From NCBI GenBank assembly GCA_905235085.1, contig CAJOKD010000002.1, positions 124,001 through 188,000 of the forward strand: DNA of 64,000 nucleotides. Direction: 5' to 3'. The notes beneath the pieces were generated by a model. That model saw only the letters and a list, made by a program, of their open reading frames with translations. It did no database searches and was not told the DNA's origin. This document shows positions 37,029 through 46,627 of this stretch, one piece after another. Every line of letters begins with the position of its first letter. The stretch's first letter is position 1. The translations under genes and the position numbers were made by a program. The stretch comes from an uncultured Bacteroidales bacterium (GTDB lineage Bacteria; Bacteroidota; Bacteroidia; Bacteroidales; UBA932).

Positions 37029-37106
37029 CTGCGACCTTCGTCATAAGGGCGCATTTACCCATATAGGGCTGCGAAGCAGCAAGCGCCCGTTGACGAAAGG
37101 TCGCAG
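37029..37106 (+). promoter_or_regulatory. Palindromic leader element, copy B, upstream of purM
   Basis: A 78-base structured element ending 46 bases before the purM ATG. The outer stem is 15 bp with one bulged A: CTGCGACCTTCGTCA (37029-37043) with TGACGAAAGGTCGCAG (37091-37106). The second stem is GGGCGC (37047-37052) / GCGCCC (37083-37088). Inside are ACCC-ATATA-GGG and the triloop hairpin CTGC-GAA-GCAG (37069-37079). No T-tract follows, so it is not a simple terminator. The same core occurs before purH with a different, still complementary, outer stem. Confidence 0.75.
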
Positions 37107-37152
37107 AAAGGACAAGGAAGAAATAGTAAAACATAGTAATATTCAATAGATT

Positions 37153-38181
37153 ATGGCAGTAGACTATGAAAAGGCAGGAGTAAGCCTTGAAGCAGGATAC
37201 GACGTCGTACGACGCCTCCGCAAGCACGTCGATTCGACGAAAAGACTCGGAGTAATGGGAAACATCGGCTCATTCGGCGGAATGTTCGACCTCTCCGCCC
37301 TTGACATCAAGGAACCGGTCCTTGTCAGCGGCACCGACGGAGTAGGCACCAAACTCAAACTCGCCTTCGCAATGGACAAGCACGACACCATCGGAATCGA
37401 TGCCGTAGCGATGTGCGTCAACGACGTACTTGCCCAAGGAGCCGAACCACTTGTATTCCTGGACTATGTCGCCCAAGGAAAGACCCGTCCTGAAGTAGTA
37501 GAAGCCATAGTCGCAGGAGTGGCCGAAGGCTGCCGCCAGGCCGGATGCGCCCTGGTTGGAGGAGAGACTGCCGAAATGCCCGGAATGTATGCCGAGGGCG
37601 AATATGACATAGCCGGCTATACCACCGGAGTGGTGGAGAAGTCCAAGCTCATCGACGGCACCAAGGTCAAGGTAGGAGACGTACTGATAGGCATCGCCTC
37701 CACAGGCGTACACAGCAACGGATTCAGCCTCGTAAGGAAGATATTCTCCGACAACGCCCTCGACCTTTTCAAAGTCTATCCTGAACTCGACCCTGAACAA
37801 CCCCTCGGCCTCGTAGCCCTCACTCCGACCAGGATCTACGTCAAGCAAGTACTGGATGTGATCCACAACTGCGACGTCCACGGAGTAGCCCACATCACCG
37901 GAGGAGGCTTCGACGAAAACATCCCGCGCATCCTCCTCGAAGGTCAAGGCATCGAAGTCGAAGAAGGCACCTGGACTATCCTCCCGATATTCAACTTTCT
38001 TGAGAAGTACGGGAATATCCCTCACAGGGAGATGTTCAACATCTTCAATATGGGTATCGGAATGGTTCTGGCTATGGACGAGGCCGAGGCCGGCAAGGCC
38101 ATCGGAATCCTCGCCTCGCACGGCGACAAGGCCACCGTCATCGGCCGCGTGACCGACACCCCTGGAGTGGTCATTAAATAG
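37153..38181 (+). CDS. purM: Phosphoribosylformylglycinamidine cyclo-ligase (AIR synthase)
   Basis: 342 residues, normal length. Hallmarks: [15 protein letters not shown] at the start, [44 protein letters not shown] and the C-terminal [15 protein letters not shown]. It catalyses ATP-dependent closure of FGAM to aminoimidazole ribonucleotide, step five of de novo purine synthesis. It heads a purine/one-carbon run (purM, purH, purD, folD). The leader carries element copies A and B, and element C lies between purM and purH, pointing to shared control. Confidence 0.97.
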   Translation: MAVDYEKAGVSLEAGYDVVRRLRKHVDSTKRLGVMGNIGSFGGMFDLSALDIKEPVLVSGTDGVGTKLKLAFAMDKHDTIGIDAVAMCVNDVLAQGAEPLVFLDYVAQGKTRPEVVEAIVAGVAEGCRQAGCALVGGETAEMPGMYAEGEYDIAGYTTGVVEKSKLIDGTKVKVGDVLIGIASTGVHSNGFSLVRKIFSDNALDLFKVYPELDPEQPLGLVALTPTRIYVKQVLDVIHNCDVHGVAHITGGGFDENIPRILLEGQGIEVEEGTWTILPIFNFLEKYGNIPHREMFNIFNMGIGMVLAMDEAEAGKAIGILASHGDKATVIGRVTDTPGVVIK

Positions 38182-38196
38182 TTATAGGTCAAAGAC

Positions 38197-38259
38197 TTGC
38201 ACCACAAGGGCGCATTTACCCGTACAGGGCTGCGAAGCAGCAAGCGCCCGTTGGTGCAA
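38197..38259 (+). promoter_or_regulatory. Palindromic leader element, copy C, upstream of purH
   Basis: The core from AAGGGCGCATTTACCC through CAGGGCTGCGAAGCAG to AAGCGCCCGTTG is nearly identical to copy B. The outer stem is TTGCACCA (38197-38204) / TGGTGCAA (38252-38259), different in sequence from copy B but again fully complementary. GGGCGC (38208-38213) pairs with GCGCCC (38244-38249). It lies 15 bases after the purM stop and 79 bases before the purH ATG. A small hairpin AGTTGT-AGAA-ACAACT (38272-38287) follows. Confidence 0.75.
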
Positions 38260-38338
38260 TTCCTTGACAGGAGTTGTAGAAACAACTTGATAAGAGTTAC
38301 TGAAAATAACTTGATAGTGTAGTTACTAAGAACATATA

Positions 38339-39976
38339 ATGCGAGCTTTAATCAGTGTGAGTGACAAGACGGGCGTAGTGGATTTCGCCCGTGAACTCGT
38401 ATCGCTCGGATGGGAGATTCTCTCCACCAGCGGAACGATGAAGATGTTGAAAGAGGCAGGTATCCCTGTGACCAGCGTCAGCGACGTGACCGGATTCCCT
38501 GAAATCTGCGACGGACGTGTAAAGACTCTTCACCCGAAGATCCACGGAGCCCTCCTGGCAAGGCGGGATATTCCCGACCATATGCGCCAGCTTGAGGAAA
38601 ACGGAATAGGCACGATCGACCTGGTCTGTGTCAACCTGTATCCTTTCATGGAGACTGTCGCAAAGCCGGACGTAACGATGGAAGACGCCATCGAGCATAT
38701 CGACATAGGAGGCCCGTCTATGGTGAGGAGCGCCGCAAAGAACTGGGAATCAGTGACCATAGTCGTCAATCCCGAGGATTACGCAACGGTACTGGACGAA
38801 CTCAAGGCTGACGGCCACACTTCCAGGGAAACACGCCTTGAACTCTCCGCGAAGGCATATACCCACACAGCGGAATATGACATCGCGATAGCTTCCTGGA
38901 TGCGTCCGAAAGCCGGCCTTCCGGAAAAGCTGTTCCTGGAATATGACGAATGCCAGCCTCTCCGTTACGGGGAGAACCCTCACCAGAGCGCCAAGTTCTA
39001 CAAGACCCTTAAACCGGCCCCTTATTCCTTGGCTACTGCTCGCCAGCTCAACGGGAAAGAGCTGTCTTACAACAATATACAGGATGCCAATGCGGCTCTT
39101 GACATCGTGAGGGAGTTCAAGGAAGAGCCTTTCGCCGTGGGCCTCAAGCATATGAACCCTTGCGGTGCGGCTGTGGGGACCGACATCGTGGATGCCTGGA
39201 AGAAAGCATACGAAGGAGACACGACTTCCATATTCGGCGGAATCGTGGCTTTCAACAGGGAGGTGAACCTCGAAGTTGCGCAGTTGCTCAAGCCGATATT
39301 CCTGGAAATCGTAATGGCTCCGTCATACGCTCCCGATGCCCTGGAACTGCTTTGTTCCAAGAAGAACCTCAGGGTCCTGGAAGTCAATATGGACGGAGAC
39401 GTCAAGCAGCAGATGCGTTGCACGAGCGTCAACGGAGGCCTCCTTGTCCAGAATCAGGACCTGGAAACCCGCGAAGTAACTGCCGCTCAATGTGTTACTG
39501 ACACAAAGCCTACCGAGGAGCAGCTTAAGGACCTGGGTTTCGCCTGGAGGATAGTCAAGCACGTCAAATCCAACGCGATCGTCGTCGGAGCCCACGGAAT
39601 GGTCCTGGGAGTCGGCGCCGGCCAGATGAACCGTATCGGCTCCGCCGGAATAGCATTAAATCATGCTGAAGAGGTCTGTCAAGCAGGTTCGACCAATGCC
39701 ACCCTCGGCACTAGAGGGGGGACCGGAGCAGAACGAAGTGGAGCGAACGGTGGGGCCGAGCGGAGCGAGGCGGTCGAACCGCTTGAGCAGAATTCGCTAG
39801 TCCTTGCATCCGACGCCTTCTTCCCGTTCGACGACTGCGTAACCCTTGCCGCCGAATACGGCGTGAAGGCCATAGTCCAGCCAGGCGGATCCATCAGGGA
39901 TGAAGATTCGATACGGAAATGCAACGAACTCGGCATCGCGATGCTGTTCACGGGAGAAAGACACTTCAAACATTAG
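38339..39976 (+). CDS. purH: Bifunctional AICAR transformylase / IMP cyclohydrolase
   Basis: 545 residues. The N-terminal cyclohydrolase domain (~1-190; SVSDKTGVVDFARELVSLGWEILSTSGT, DGRVKTLHPKIHG) and C-terminal transformylase domain (~200-545; YGENPHQSAKFY, catalytic Lys-His in LKHMNPCGAA, SDAFFPFDD, GERHFKH) are both complete. It carries out the last two steps of IMP synthesis, using 10-formyl-THF. Odd point: residues ~450-481 (GSTNATLGTRGGTG..., Gly/Glu/Arg-rich) are an extra segment between ALNHAEE and VLASDAFFP, encoded by a 95-bp insertion flanked by inverted repeats. The frame stays open, so the enzyme may tolerate it. Confidence 0.96.
   Translation: MRALISVSDKTGVVDFARELVSLGWEILSTSGTMKMLKEAGIPVTSVSDVTGFPEICDGRVKTLHPKIHGALLARRDIPDHMRQLEENGIGTIDLVCVNLYPFMETVAKPDVTMEDAIEHIDIGGPSMVRSAAKNWESVTIVVNPEDYATVLDELKADGHTSRETRLELSAKAYTHTAEYDIAIASWMRPKAGLPEKLFLEYDECQPLRYGENPHQSAKFYKTLKPAPYSLATARQLNGKELSYNNIQDANAALDIVREFKEEPFAVGLKHMNPCGAAVGTDIVDAWKKAYEGDTTSIFGGIVAFNREVNLEVAQLLKPIFLEIVMAPSYAPDALELLCSKKNLRVLEVNMDGDVKQQMRCTSVNGGLLVQNQDLETREVTAAQCVTDTKPTEEQLKDLGFAWRIVKHVKSNAIVVGAHGMVLGVGAGQMNRIGSAGIALNHAEEVCQAGSTNATLGTRGGTGAERSGANGGAERSEAVEPLEQNSLVLASDAFFPFDDCVTLAAEYGVKAIVQPGGSIRDEDSIRKCNELGIAMLFTGERHFKH
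39686..39780 (+). repeat. Inverted-repeat-bounded in-frame insertion inside purH
   Basis: GGTTCGACC (39686-39694) and GGTCGAACC (39772-39780) are perfect 9-bp inverted repeats enclosing a 95-bp segment. Inside is a second hairpin, CCCTC ... GAGGG, and a run of GGAGCGAA/GGAGCGAGG-type sequence unlike the flanking codons. It encodes residues absent from typical PurH. It looks like a small palindromic element inserted in frame. Confidence 0.7.
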
Positions 39977-39981
39977 CGGAT

Positions 39982-41391
39982 ATGGGAATCAATTCATTGC
40001 TGCCTTGGAAAAACAGCAACGTCGAGACAGACAAGAAGGCCTACGTCGAGTTCCGTCGCAGGATGTCCGTCCTGTCTGATGCCAAAGTGCTCGTAGTCGG
40101 AGGCGGAGGACGGGAGCACGCTATAGTGGATGCTCTCTACAAGTCCAGTCACGTCGGGAAGATCTATTGCGCTCCCGGCAATGCCGGCATCGCCAGCCAG
40201 GCTGAATGCGTACCAATCAAGGATACCCAGATTGACGAGCTACTTAAATTCGTGAAAGAAAAGGGAATAGACCTCACCGTAGTTGGGCCTGAGGCTTCTC
40301 TTTCCAAAGGAATCGTGGATGTATTCACCCAAGCCGGCGAGCCGATATTCGGTCCGAGCAAAGCGGCAGCTATGATAGAGTCCAGCAAGGATTTCGCCAA
40401 GCGCCTGATGCAGAAATACGGAGTCCCGACTGCTGCTTACAAGACTTTTTCCGATTATGCCGAAGCCCTGGAATATGTCCGTAACGGTTCCTTCCCTGTG
40501 GTGCTCAAATACGACGGTCTTGCTGCGGGCAAGGGCGTCGTCATCCCTGAGACCTTGGAAGAAGCGGAAGCTACCCTCAAGGATATGCTCCTGGACGACA
40601 AGTTCGGGAAGGGCAAGGTGGTGATCGAAGAATATATGACCGGTCCCGAGTTCTCGTTCCTTTGCTTCGTATGCGGGGAGGAAGTATTCCCTATGGTCCT
40701 TTCCCAGGACCACAAGCGCGCATTCGATGGTGATAAGGGACCTAATACCGGAGGAATGGGCGCATATTCCCCGGTGCCGTTCATAACTGAAGAGGATTAT
40801 GAATACGCCCTGGAAAAAATCATGAAACCGGTCGCCGCAGGTATGGTTGCCGAGGGATGCCCTTTCAAAGGAGTTCTGTACGGGGGACTGATGAAGACAC
40901 CGTCCGGAATCAAGGTGGTGGAGTTCAACTGCCGTTTCGGAGATCCGGAAACCGAGGTGGTGCTCCCGCGCCTTGAAACTGACATTTTCGAGGTATTCTG
41001 CGCGATAGCTGAAGGAGGTTCAACCCCTGAATTGCCTGAGAGTACGATTGCATTGGAAGGCCTGACAGTTCCGGCTTCTGTCCTTATGCCTGAACTCAAG
41101 TGGTCCGACAAGCCGGTCCTGGGCTTCGTGATGGCTTCCAAGGGATATCCTGGCTCGTATGAGAAAGGATTCGGGATAACCGGATTCGAGGAGGCTCTTG
41201 CGGATCCTCAGGTACGCATATATCATATGGGCACTTCCGAAGGAATGCGTACGGCCGGAGGCAGGGTCCTGATGGTAGTGGCTTCGGGCAGCGACCTGAG
41301 GGATGCAAGGGACAGGGCACTTGCCGCAGTCGGAAAGATCCGCTGCGAGAACCTGTTCCATCGTACGGACATAGGACATTGGGTGTTATAG
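39982..41391 (+). CDS. purD: Phosphoribosylamine-glycine ligase
   Basis: 469 residues from the ATG at 39982, 5 bases after the purH stop. The canonical protein begins near KVLVVGGGGREHAI, reached from the ATG at 40063 in the same frame. The 27 residues between (NSLLPWKNSNVETDKKAYVEF) have normal codon use, so I favour the longer form, but the start is uncertain. ATP-grasp features follow: KYGVPTAAYKTF, VVLKYDGLAAGKGVVI, GPEFSFLCF, DHKRAFDGDKGPNTGGMGAYSPVP and EFNCRFGDPETEVVLPRL. It joins glycine to phosphoribosylamine to make GAR. Confidence 0.95.
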   Translation: MGINSLLPWKNSNVETDKKAYVEFRRRMSVLSDAKVLVVGGGGREHAIVDALYKSSHVGKIYCAPGNAGIASQAECVPIKDTQIDELLKFVKEKGIDLTVVGPEASLSKGIVDVFTQAGEPIFGPSKAAAMIESSKDFAKRLMQKYGVPTAAYKTFSDYAEALEYVRNGSFPVVLKYDGLAAGKGVVIPETLEEAEATLKDMLLDDKFGKGKVVIEEYMTGPEFSFLCFVCGEEVFPMVLSQDHKRAFDGDKGPNTGGMGAYSPVPFITEEDYEYALEKIMKPVAAGMVAEGCPFKGVLYGGLMKTPSGIKVVEFNCRFGDPETEVVLPRLETDIFEVFCAIAEGGSTPELPESTIALEGLTVPASVLMPELKWSDKPVLGFVMASKGYPGSYEKGFGITGFEEALADPQVRIYHMGTSEGMRTAGGRVLMVVASGSDLRDARDRALAAVGKIRCENLFHRTDIGHWVL

Positions 41392-41419
41392 TAATTGAAA
41401 AATCTAAAATAGGATTACG

Positions 41420-42274
41420 ATGATTATCAGCGGAAAAGAACTTTCAGCAAAACTCAAGGCCCAGATGGCCGAGCAGGTCGCGACCTTCCCGGAGAAATAC
41501 GGAAGGGTCCCTCATCTGGTGGTGATACTGGTCGGTGACGACCCTGGCAGCCAGACGTATGTCAGGAACAAGGAGAGGGCCTGCGTCGCTGTAGGAATAC
41601 GGAATACAACTATCAGGATGCCTGCCGACACTCCGGAACAGGAACTCCTGGACAAGATCGCCCAGTTGAATGCGGACGACTCCGTGGACGGCATCCTGGT
41701 GCAGCTGCCTCTTCCGAAGCAGATCAGCGAGCCGAAAGTCATTGAGGCAATCGCCCAGTCCAAGGATGTGGACGGATTCCACCCTCTGAATACTGCAGCC
41801 CTTTGGCAGAAGCGCCCGAACGCATCCTGCGTCGTTCCTTGCACCCCTGCCGGAATCATCCGCCTGCTTGATGCTGCGGAATATGGGATAGCCGGAAAGA
41901 ATGCCGTCGTCATCGGAAGGAGCCAGATCGTAGGCCTGCCGATCGCCAAGCTCCTGCTGGACAGGAACGCCACGGTTTCTGTCTGTCATTCAAGGACTTC
42001 CGACCTCGCTTCCTATACCAGGAACGCAGATATCCTGGTCGTGGCCATCGGCAGGGCGAAATTCGTTACCGGAGATATGGTCAAGGAAGGAGCTGCGGTA
42101 ATCGACGTGGGTATGGACCTGGATGAGGAAGGGAAACTCTGCGGGGACGTTGACTTCGACTCCGTATTCCCGAAGGCTTCCGTAATCACTCCTGTCCCTG
42201 GCGGCGTTGGCCCGATGACCATCTGCTGCCTTATGGAAAACACCATCAAGTGCTTCCTGAACGGTACGAAGTAA
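41420..42274 (+). CDS. folD: Methylene-THF dehydrogenase / methenyl-THF cyclohydrolase
   Basis: 284 residues. FolD motifs: the YVRNKERACVAVGI active-site stretch with the catalytic Lys, VDGILVQLPLPKQI, VDGFHPLN, PCTPAGIIRLL, VVIGRSQIVGLPIAKLLL (NADP binding) and PVPGGVGPMTICCL. It interconverts 5,10-methylene-THF and 10-formyl-THF. 10-formyl-THF is the PurH cosubstrate, so its place at the end of the pur run is functional. It starts 28 bases after purD. Confidence 0.97.
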   Translation: MIISGKELSAKLKAQMAEQVATFPEKYGRVPHLVVILVGDDPGSQTYVRNKERACVAVGIRNTTIRMPADTPEQELLDKIAQLNADDSVDGILVQLPLPKQISEPKVIEAIAQSKDVDGFHPLNTAALWQKRPNASCVVPCTPAGIIRLLDAAEYGIAGKNAVVIGRSQIVGLPIAKLLLDRNATVSVCHSRTSDLASYTRNADILVVAIGRAKFVTGDMVKEGAAVIDVGMDLDEEGKLCGDVDFDSVFPKASVITPVPGGVGPMTICCLMENTIKCFLNGTK

Positions 42275-42294
42275 CGAACATTGATATATTCATA

Positions 42295-42332
42295 ATAAAA
42301 AAGGCGCGACCTCTTGGCCGCGCCTTCCGGTT
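42295..42332. terminator. Bidirectional terminator between folD and rpoC
   Basis: AAGGCGCG (42301-42308) and CGCGCCTT (42319-42326) form a strong stem. On the minus strand it runs into TTTTTTATTAT, a good T-tract for rpoC. On the plus strand a shorter TTCCGGTTTT follows, so it can also end the folD transcript. Confidence 0.8.
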
Positions 42333-42351
42333 TTGCATCGGGAATCCTCCG

Positions 42352-45300
42352 TTAGAGTTCGAACATTTCGGCTTCGTATTCGTCCTTGCGGCCGACCAGG
42401 ATGTCCTGGAACTCCTTCTGGCCGGTTCCGGCCGGGATGAGGTGACCGCAGATGACGTTCTCCTTAAGACCTTCGAGGTAGTCCACGCGACCACGGATTG
42501 CGGCCTCGCTGAGAACCTTGGTGGTCTCCTGGAAGGAGGCTGCCGAGATGAATGAATTGGTCCTGAGGGCTGCCCTGGTGATACCCTGGAGCACAAGCTT
42601 TGCGGTAGCCGGCTTGGCCTCGCGGACTGCCATCATCTTCATTCCCTGACGCTCGAGAGAGGAATTCTCGTTCCTCATATCACGTGCGTTGACGATGTCT
42701 CCCATCATATACTTCTGGGAATCGCCCGGGTCAAGCACATAGTACTTGCCGAAGATGTTGTCGTTGGCGTCCATGAACTCCCACTTGTCCACCAGTTCTT
42801 CCTGGAGGAATTCGGTATCTCCCGGATCAGTGATCTGGACCTTGCGCATCATCTGGCGTACGATGATCTCGAAATGCTTGTCGTTGATCTTCACACCCTG
42901 CAGACGGTAAACCGCTTGGACCTCGTTGACGATGTAGTCCTGGGCCTTGACAGGTCCGAGGATATTGAGGATGTCGGTAGGAGAGGTACCTCCGTCGGAC
43001 AGTTTGGTGCCGGCCTTGACGTAGTCGTTCTCCTGGACGAGGATCTGCTTGGTGAGCGGAACGAGATAGTGCATCTCCTTTCCGGATTTGTTCTTGACGA
43101 CGATTTCGCGGTTACCCCTCTTTACCTTGCCCATAAGTACCTCACCGTTGATTTCAGAGAGGATGGCAGGGGATGAAGGAGTCCTGGCCTCGAAGAGTTC
43201 GGTAACCCTAGGAAGACCTCCGGTGATATCGCTGGACTTGCCGATGGCGCGAGGAATCTTGATGATCACGTCTCCGACATTGACGGTGTCGCCGTTGTTA
43301 GGGATGATGTGGGCACCGACAGGGAGGTTGTACTGCCTGATCTGGTTGCCTTCAGCATCCACGATGACGAGGGACGGGTTCCTGGTCCTGTCCTTGGACT
43401 CGATGATGACCTTGTCCTTGTTGACGGCAAGTTCATCGGCGATTTCCTCGCGGAAGGTGACACCTTCGATGAGGTTGTCGAACTGAACCTTACCGGCGTT
43501 CTCGACGATGGTGATGGCATTGTACGGATCCCATTCGCAGAGAAGGTCGCCCTTCTTGATCTTGTCGCCGTCCTTGAAGTACAGCTTGGAGCCGTAAGGA
43601 ACGTCGTAATGGGAGTAAGTGATGCCGGTGTTCTCGTCGATGATGCTGACTTCGGTCATACGGCTGACTACGATATCTACGCTCGTACCGTCAGCCTCGA
43701 CTTTCTGGATGGTCCTGAGTTCCTCGAATACGACTTTTCCGTCGTACTTGGCTTCGATGGTGGAATCGGCGGTAGCGCTTCCTGCGACACCTCCGACGTG
43801 GAAGGTACGCAGGGTCAGCTGTGTACCAGGCTCACCGATTGACTGAGCCGCGATGACTCCGACCACTTCTCCCTTCTCGACCATACGGCTTGTGGCGAGG
43901 TTACGTCCGTAGCACTTTGCGCAGACACCCTTGCGGGACTCGCAAGTGAGGACGGAACGGATCTCGACCTGCTCGATAGGAAGGCTGTCGATCAGTTCTG
44001 CGGTGGCTTCCCTGATTTCTTCACCTGCCTTGATGATCAGTTCACCGGTGAGAGGGTTGAAGATGTCGTGTACGGAAGTACGTCCGAGAATCCTTTCGCC
44101 GAGAGACTCGACGATCTCGTCCTTGTTCTTGATGGCGGTCGCGATAAGACCCCTGAGGGTACCGCAGTCCTCCTCCGTGATGATGACGTCGTGGGAGACG
44201 TCCACGAGACGGCGGGTGAGGTAACCTGCATCGGCGGTCTTGAGGGCGGTATCGGCCAGACCCTTACGGGCACCGTGGGTGGAGATGAAGTATTCAAGCA
44301 CCGTCATTCCTTCCTTGAGGTTGGAGATGATAGGGTTCTCGATGATCTCCGCTCCGGCTGCTCCGGACTTCTGAGGCTTCGCCATAAGGCCACGCATACC
44401 ACAGAGCTGCTTGATCTGCTGTGTCGAACCACGGGCTCCGGAATCCAGCATCATATATACAGGGTTGAAGCCCTGCTGGTCGGCAGAAATCTGTTTCTCG
44501 ACGATGCCGGTGAGCTTGTTGTCAATGGTTGTCCACAGGTCGATGACCTTGTTGTAGCGCTCGTTGTTCGTGATGAAACCCATCGAGTAGTTGGCCTTGA
44601 CGCCTTCCACTTCCTTGTAACCCTGTTCGATGAGGCCTGCCTTCTCCGCAGGGACGATGACGTCACCGAGGTTGAAGGAGATACCTGCACGGAATGCCTG
44701 GTCATATCCAAGGTTCTTGATGTCGTCGAGGAACTGTGCTGTCCTGGTGACACCGGTGTTCTTGATGACTTCGGTAATGATCTTCCTGAGGGCTTTCTTT
44801 CCGAGGACTTCATTGACGAATGGGACCTCTTCCGGAACGTACTGGTTCACGATGATGCGGCCGGCCGTGGTCTGCACGATGTGCTCGCCCTTGGAAGCAT
44901 CCTGCTTGTCGACAGGAAGCCTGACTCCGATCTTGGCGTGCATATCGATGGCCTTCTCGTTGAAGGCAACGATGACCTCTTCAGGGCCGTAGAACGTCAG
45001 TCCTTCTCCCTTTGCTCCCGGCCTGATCTTGGTGATGTAATACAGACCGAGCACCATATCCTGGGAAGGAACGGTGATAGGGGAACCGTTGGCAGGGTTG
45101 AGGATGTTCTGGGAACCGAGCATAAGCAGCTGGGCCTCCATGATCGCGGCGTTGCCGAGAGGGAGGTGGACAGCCATCTGGTCACCGTCGAAGTCGGCGT
45201 TGAACGCCGTACAAGCGAGCGGATGCAGCTGGATGGCCTTTCCTTCGATCATCCTTGGCTGGAATGCCTGGATACCGAGCCTGTGGAGGGTAGGTGCACG

Positions 45301-46602
45301 GTTGAGGAGCACCGGATGGCCCTTCATTACGTTTTCCAGGATGTCCCAGATGACAGGATCCTTCCTGTCCACGATCTTCTTGGCGGACTTGACCGTCTTG
45401 ACGATACCTCTTTCGATGAGCTTGCGGATGATGAACGGCTTGTAGAGCTCGGCAGCCATGAACTTAGGCAGACCGCACTCGTGCATATTCAGCTCCGGAC
45501 CCACGACGATGACGGAACGGGCCGAGTAGTCGACACGCTTTCCGAGGAGGTTCTGGCGGAAACGTCCCTGCTTTCCCTTGAGGGAATCCGACAGTGACTT
45601 GAGAGCCCTGTTGGACTCGCTCTTCACTGCGCTGGACTTCTTGGAGTTGTCGAAGAGAGAATCGACAGCTTCCTGGAGCATACGCTTCTCGTTGCGGAGA
45701 ATGACTTCGGGAGCCTTGATCTCTATGAGTTTCTTGAGACGGTTGTTCCTGATAATGACCCTTCTGTACAAGTCGTTCAGGTCGGTCGTTGCGAAACGGC
45801 CTCCATCAAGCGGAACGAGAGGGCGGAGATCCGGCGGAATAACCGGAACTACCTTCATAATCATCCACTCAGGGCGGTTGATATCCTTCGACTCGAGGAA
45901 CCACTTGACCACGCTCAGTCTCTTGAGTATCTCAGCCTTTCTCTGCTGGGACGTCTCGGTGAGCATCTTCTGGCGGAGTTCCCTGGAGAGACCGACCACG
46001 TCGGTATCCTTGAGCAAGTCGTAGATACCTTCTGCACCCATCTTGGCGATGAACTTGTTAGGATCGTCGTCCGGAAGGTTCTCGTTCTCAGGGAGTCTTG
46101 CGAGCACGTCGAGATATTCATCCTCGGAGAGGAGTTCCATCTTCTCGATGCCGCTTTCACCAGGCCTGACAACAATGTATTTCTCGTAGTAGATCACGGA
46201 TTCAAGCCTCTTGGCAGGAATGCCCAGAAGTGCGGAAATCTTGTTAGGCGCGCTCTTGAAGTACCAGATGTGGGCCACCGGGACGGTCAGGGCGATGTGG
46301 CCCATCCTTTCCCTGCGGACTTTCTTCTCGGTGACTTCGACGCCGCACCTGTCGCAGACGATTCCACGGTAGCGGATCCTCTTGTACTTTCCGCAATAGC
46401 ACTCGTAATCCTTCGTAGGTCCGAATATCTTCTCGCAGAAGAGACCGTCCCTCTCAGGCTTGTAGGTCCTGTAGTTGACCGTTTCCGGCTTGAGGACCTC
46501 TCCGCAGGACCTTGCAGAAATATCTTCAGGTGATGCGAGAGAAATGCTGATCGTCGAGAAATTGCTCTTTACCTTGTTTTCCTTATTGTTGAAAGTAGGC
46601 AT
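42352..46602 (-). CDS. rpoC: RNA polymerase subunit beta'
   Basis: 1416 residues from the ATG at 46602 ([28 protein letters not shown]). The longer frame opening at 46704 runs through the rpoB end and is rejected. N-terminal zinc cluster [20 protein letters not shown], the catalytic [12 protein letters not shown] (~residue 466) and second zinc site [15 protein letters not shown] (~885) are all intact. It forms the active-site cleft with beta. It is the last gene of the tuf-rpoC run and is followed by a strong terminator. Confidence 0.98.
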   Translation of the reverse strand: MPTFNNKENKVKSNFSTISISLASPEDISARSCGEVLKPETVNYRTYKPERDGLFCEKIFGPTKDYECYCGKYKRIRYRGIVCDRCGVEVTEKKVRRERMGHIALTVPVAHIWYFKSAPNKISALLGIPAKRLESVIYYEKYIVVRPGESGIEKMELLSEDEYLDVLARLPENENLPDDDPNKFIAKMGAEGIYDLLKDTDVVGLSRELRQKMLTETSQQRKAEILKRLSVVKWFLESKDINRPEWMIMKVVPVIPPDLRPLVPLDGGRFATTDLNDLYRRVIIRNNRLKKLIEIKAPEVILRNEKRMLQEAVDSLFDNSKKSSAVKSESNRALKSLSDSLKGKQGRFRQNLLGKRVDYSARSVIVVGPELNMHECGLPKFMAAELYKPFIIRKLIERGIVKTVKSAKKIVDRKDPVIWDILENVMKGHPVLLNRAPTLHRLGIQAFQPRMIEGKAIQLHPLACTAFNADFDGDQMAVHLPLGNAAIMEAQLLMLGSQNILNPANGSPITVPSQDMVLGLYYITKIRPGAKGEGLTFYGPEEVIVAFNEKAIDMHAKIGVRLPVDKQDASKGEHIVQTTAGRIIVNQYVPEEVPFVNEVLGKKALRKIITEVIKNTGVTRTAQFLDDIKNLGYDQAFRAGISFNLGDVIVPAEKAGLIEQGYKEVEGVKANYSMGFITNNERYNKVIDLWTTIDNKLTGIVEKQISADQQGFNPVYMMLDSGARGSTQQIKQLCGMRGLMAKPQKSGAAGAEIIENPIISNLKEGMTVLEYFISTHGARKGLADTALKTADAGYLTRRLVDVSHDVIITEEDCGTLRGLIATAIKNKDEIVESLGERILGRTSVHDIFNPLTGELIIKAGEEIREATAELIDSLPIEQVEIRSVLTCESRKGVCAKCYGRNLATSRMVEKGEVVGVIAAQSIGEPGTQLTLRTFHVGGVAGSATADSTIEAKYDGKVVFEELRTIQKVEADGTSVDIVVSRMTEVSIIDENTGITYSHYDVPYGSKLYFKDGDKIKKGDLLCEWDPYNAITIVENAGKVQFDNLIEGVTFREEIADELAVNKDKVIIESKDRTRNPSLVIVDAEGNQIRQYNLPVGAHIIPNNGDTVNVGDVIIKIPRAIGKSSDITGGLPRVTELFEARTPSSPAILSEINGEVLMGKVKRGNREIVVKNKSGKEMHYLVPLTKQILVQENDYVKAGTKLSDGGTSPTDILNILGPVKAQDYIVNEVQAVYRLQGVKINDKHFEIIVRQMMRKVQITDPGDTEFLQEELVDKWEFMDANDNIFGKYYVLDPGDSQKYMMGDIVNARDMRNENSSLERQGMKMMAVREAKPATAKLVLQGITRAALRTNSFISAASFQETTKVLSEAAIRGRVDYLEGLKENVICGHLIPAGTGQKEFQDILVGRKDEYEAEMFEL

Positions 46603-46627
46603 ATTCTGTAATTTCAATAGTCTTGAA

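Noticed and set aside
37029..37106. Rho-independent terminator or a known ZTP, THF or purine riboswitch upstream of purM
   Set aside because: No T-tract follows the stem, and the conserved bases do not match the consensus of those riboswitch classes as I know them.
38264..38340. Sigma-70 type TTGACA/TATAAT promoter before purH
   Set aside because: TATAAT at 38335 overlaps the purH start codon and is ~65 bases from TTGACA; spacing is impossible, and Bacteroidota use a different consensus.
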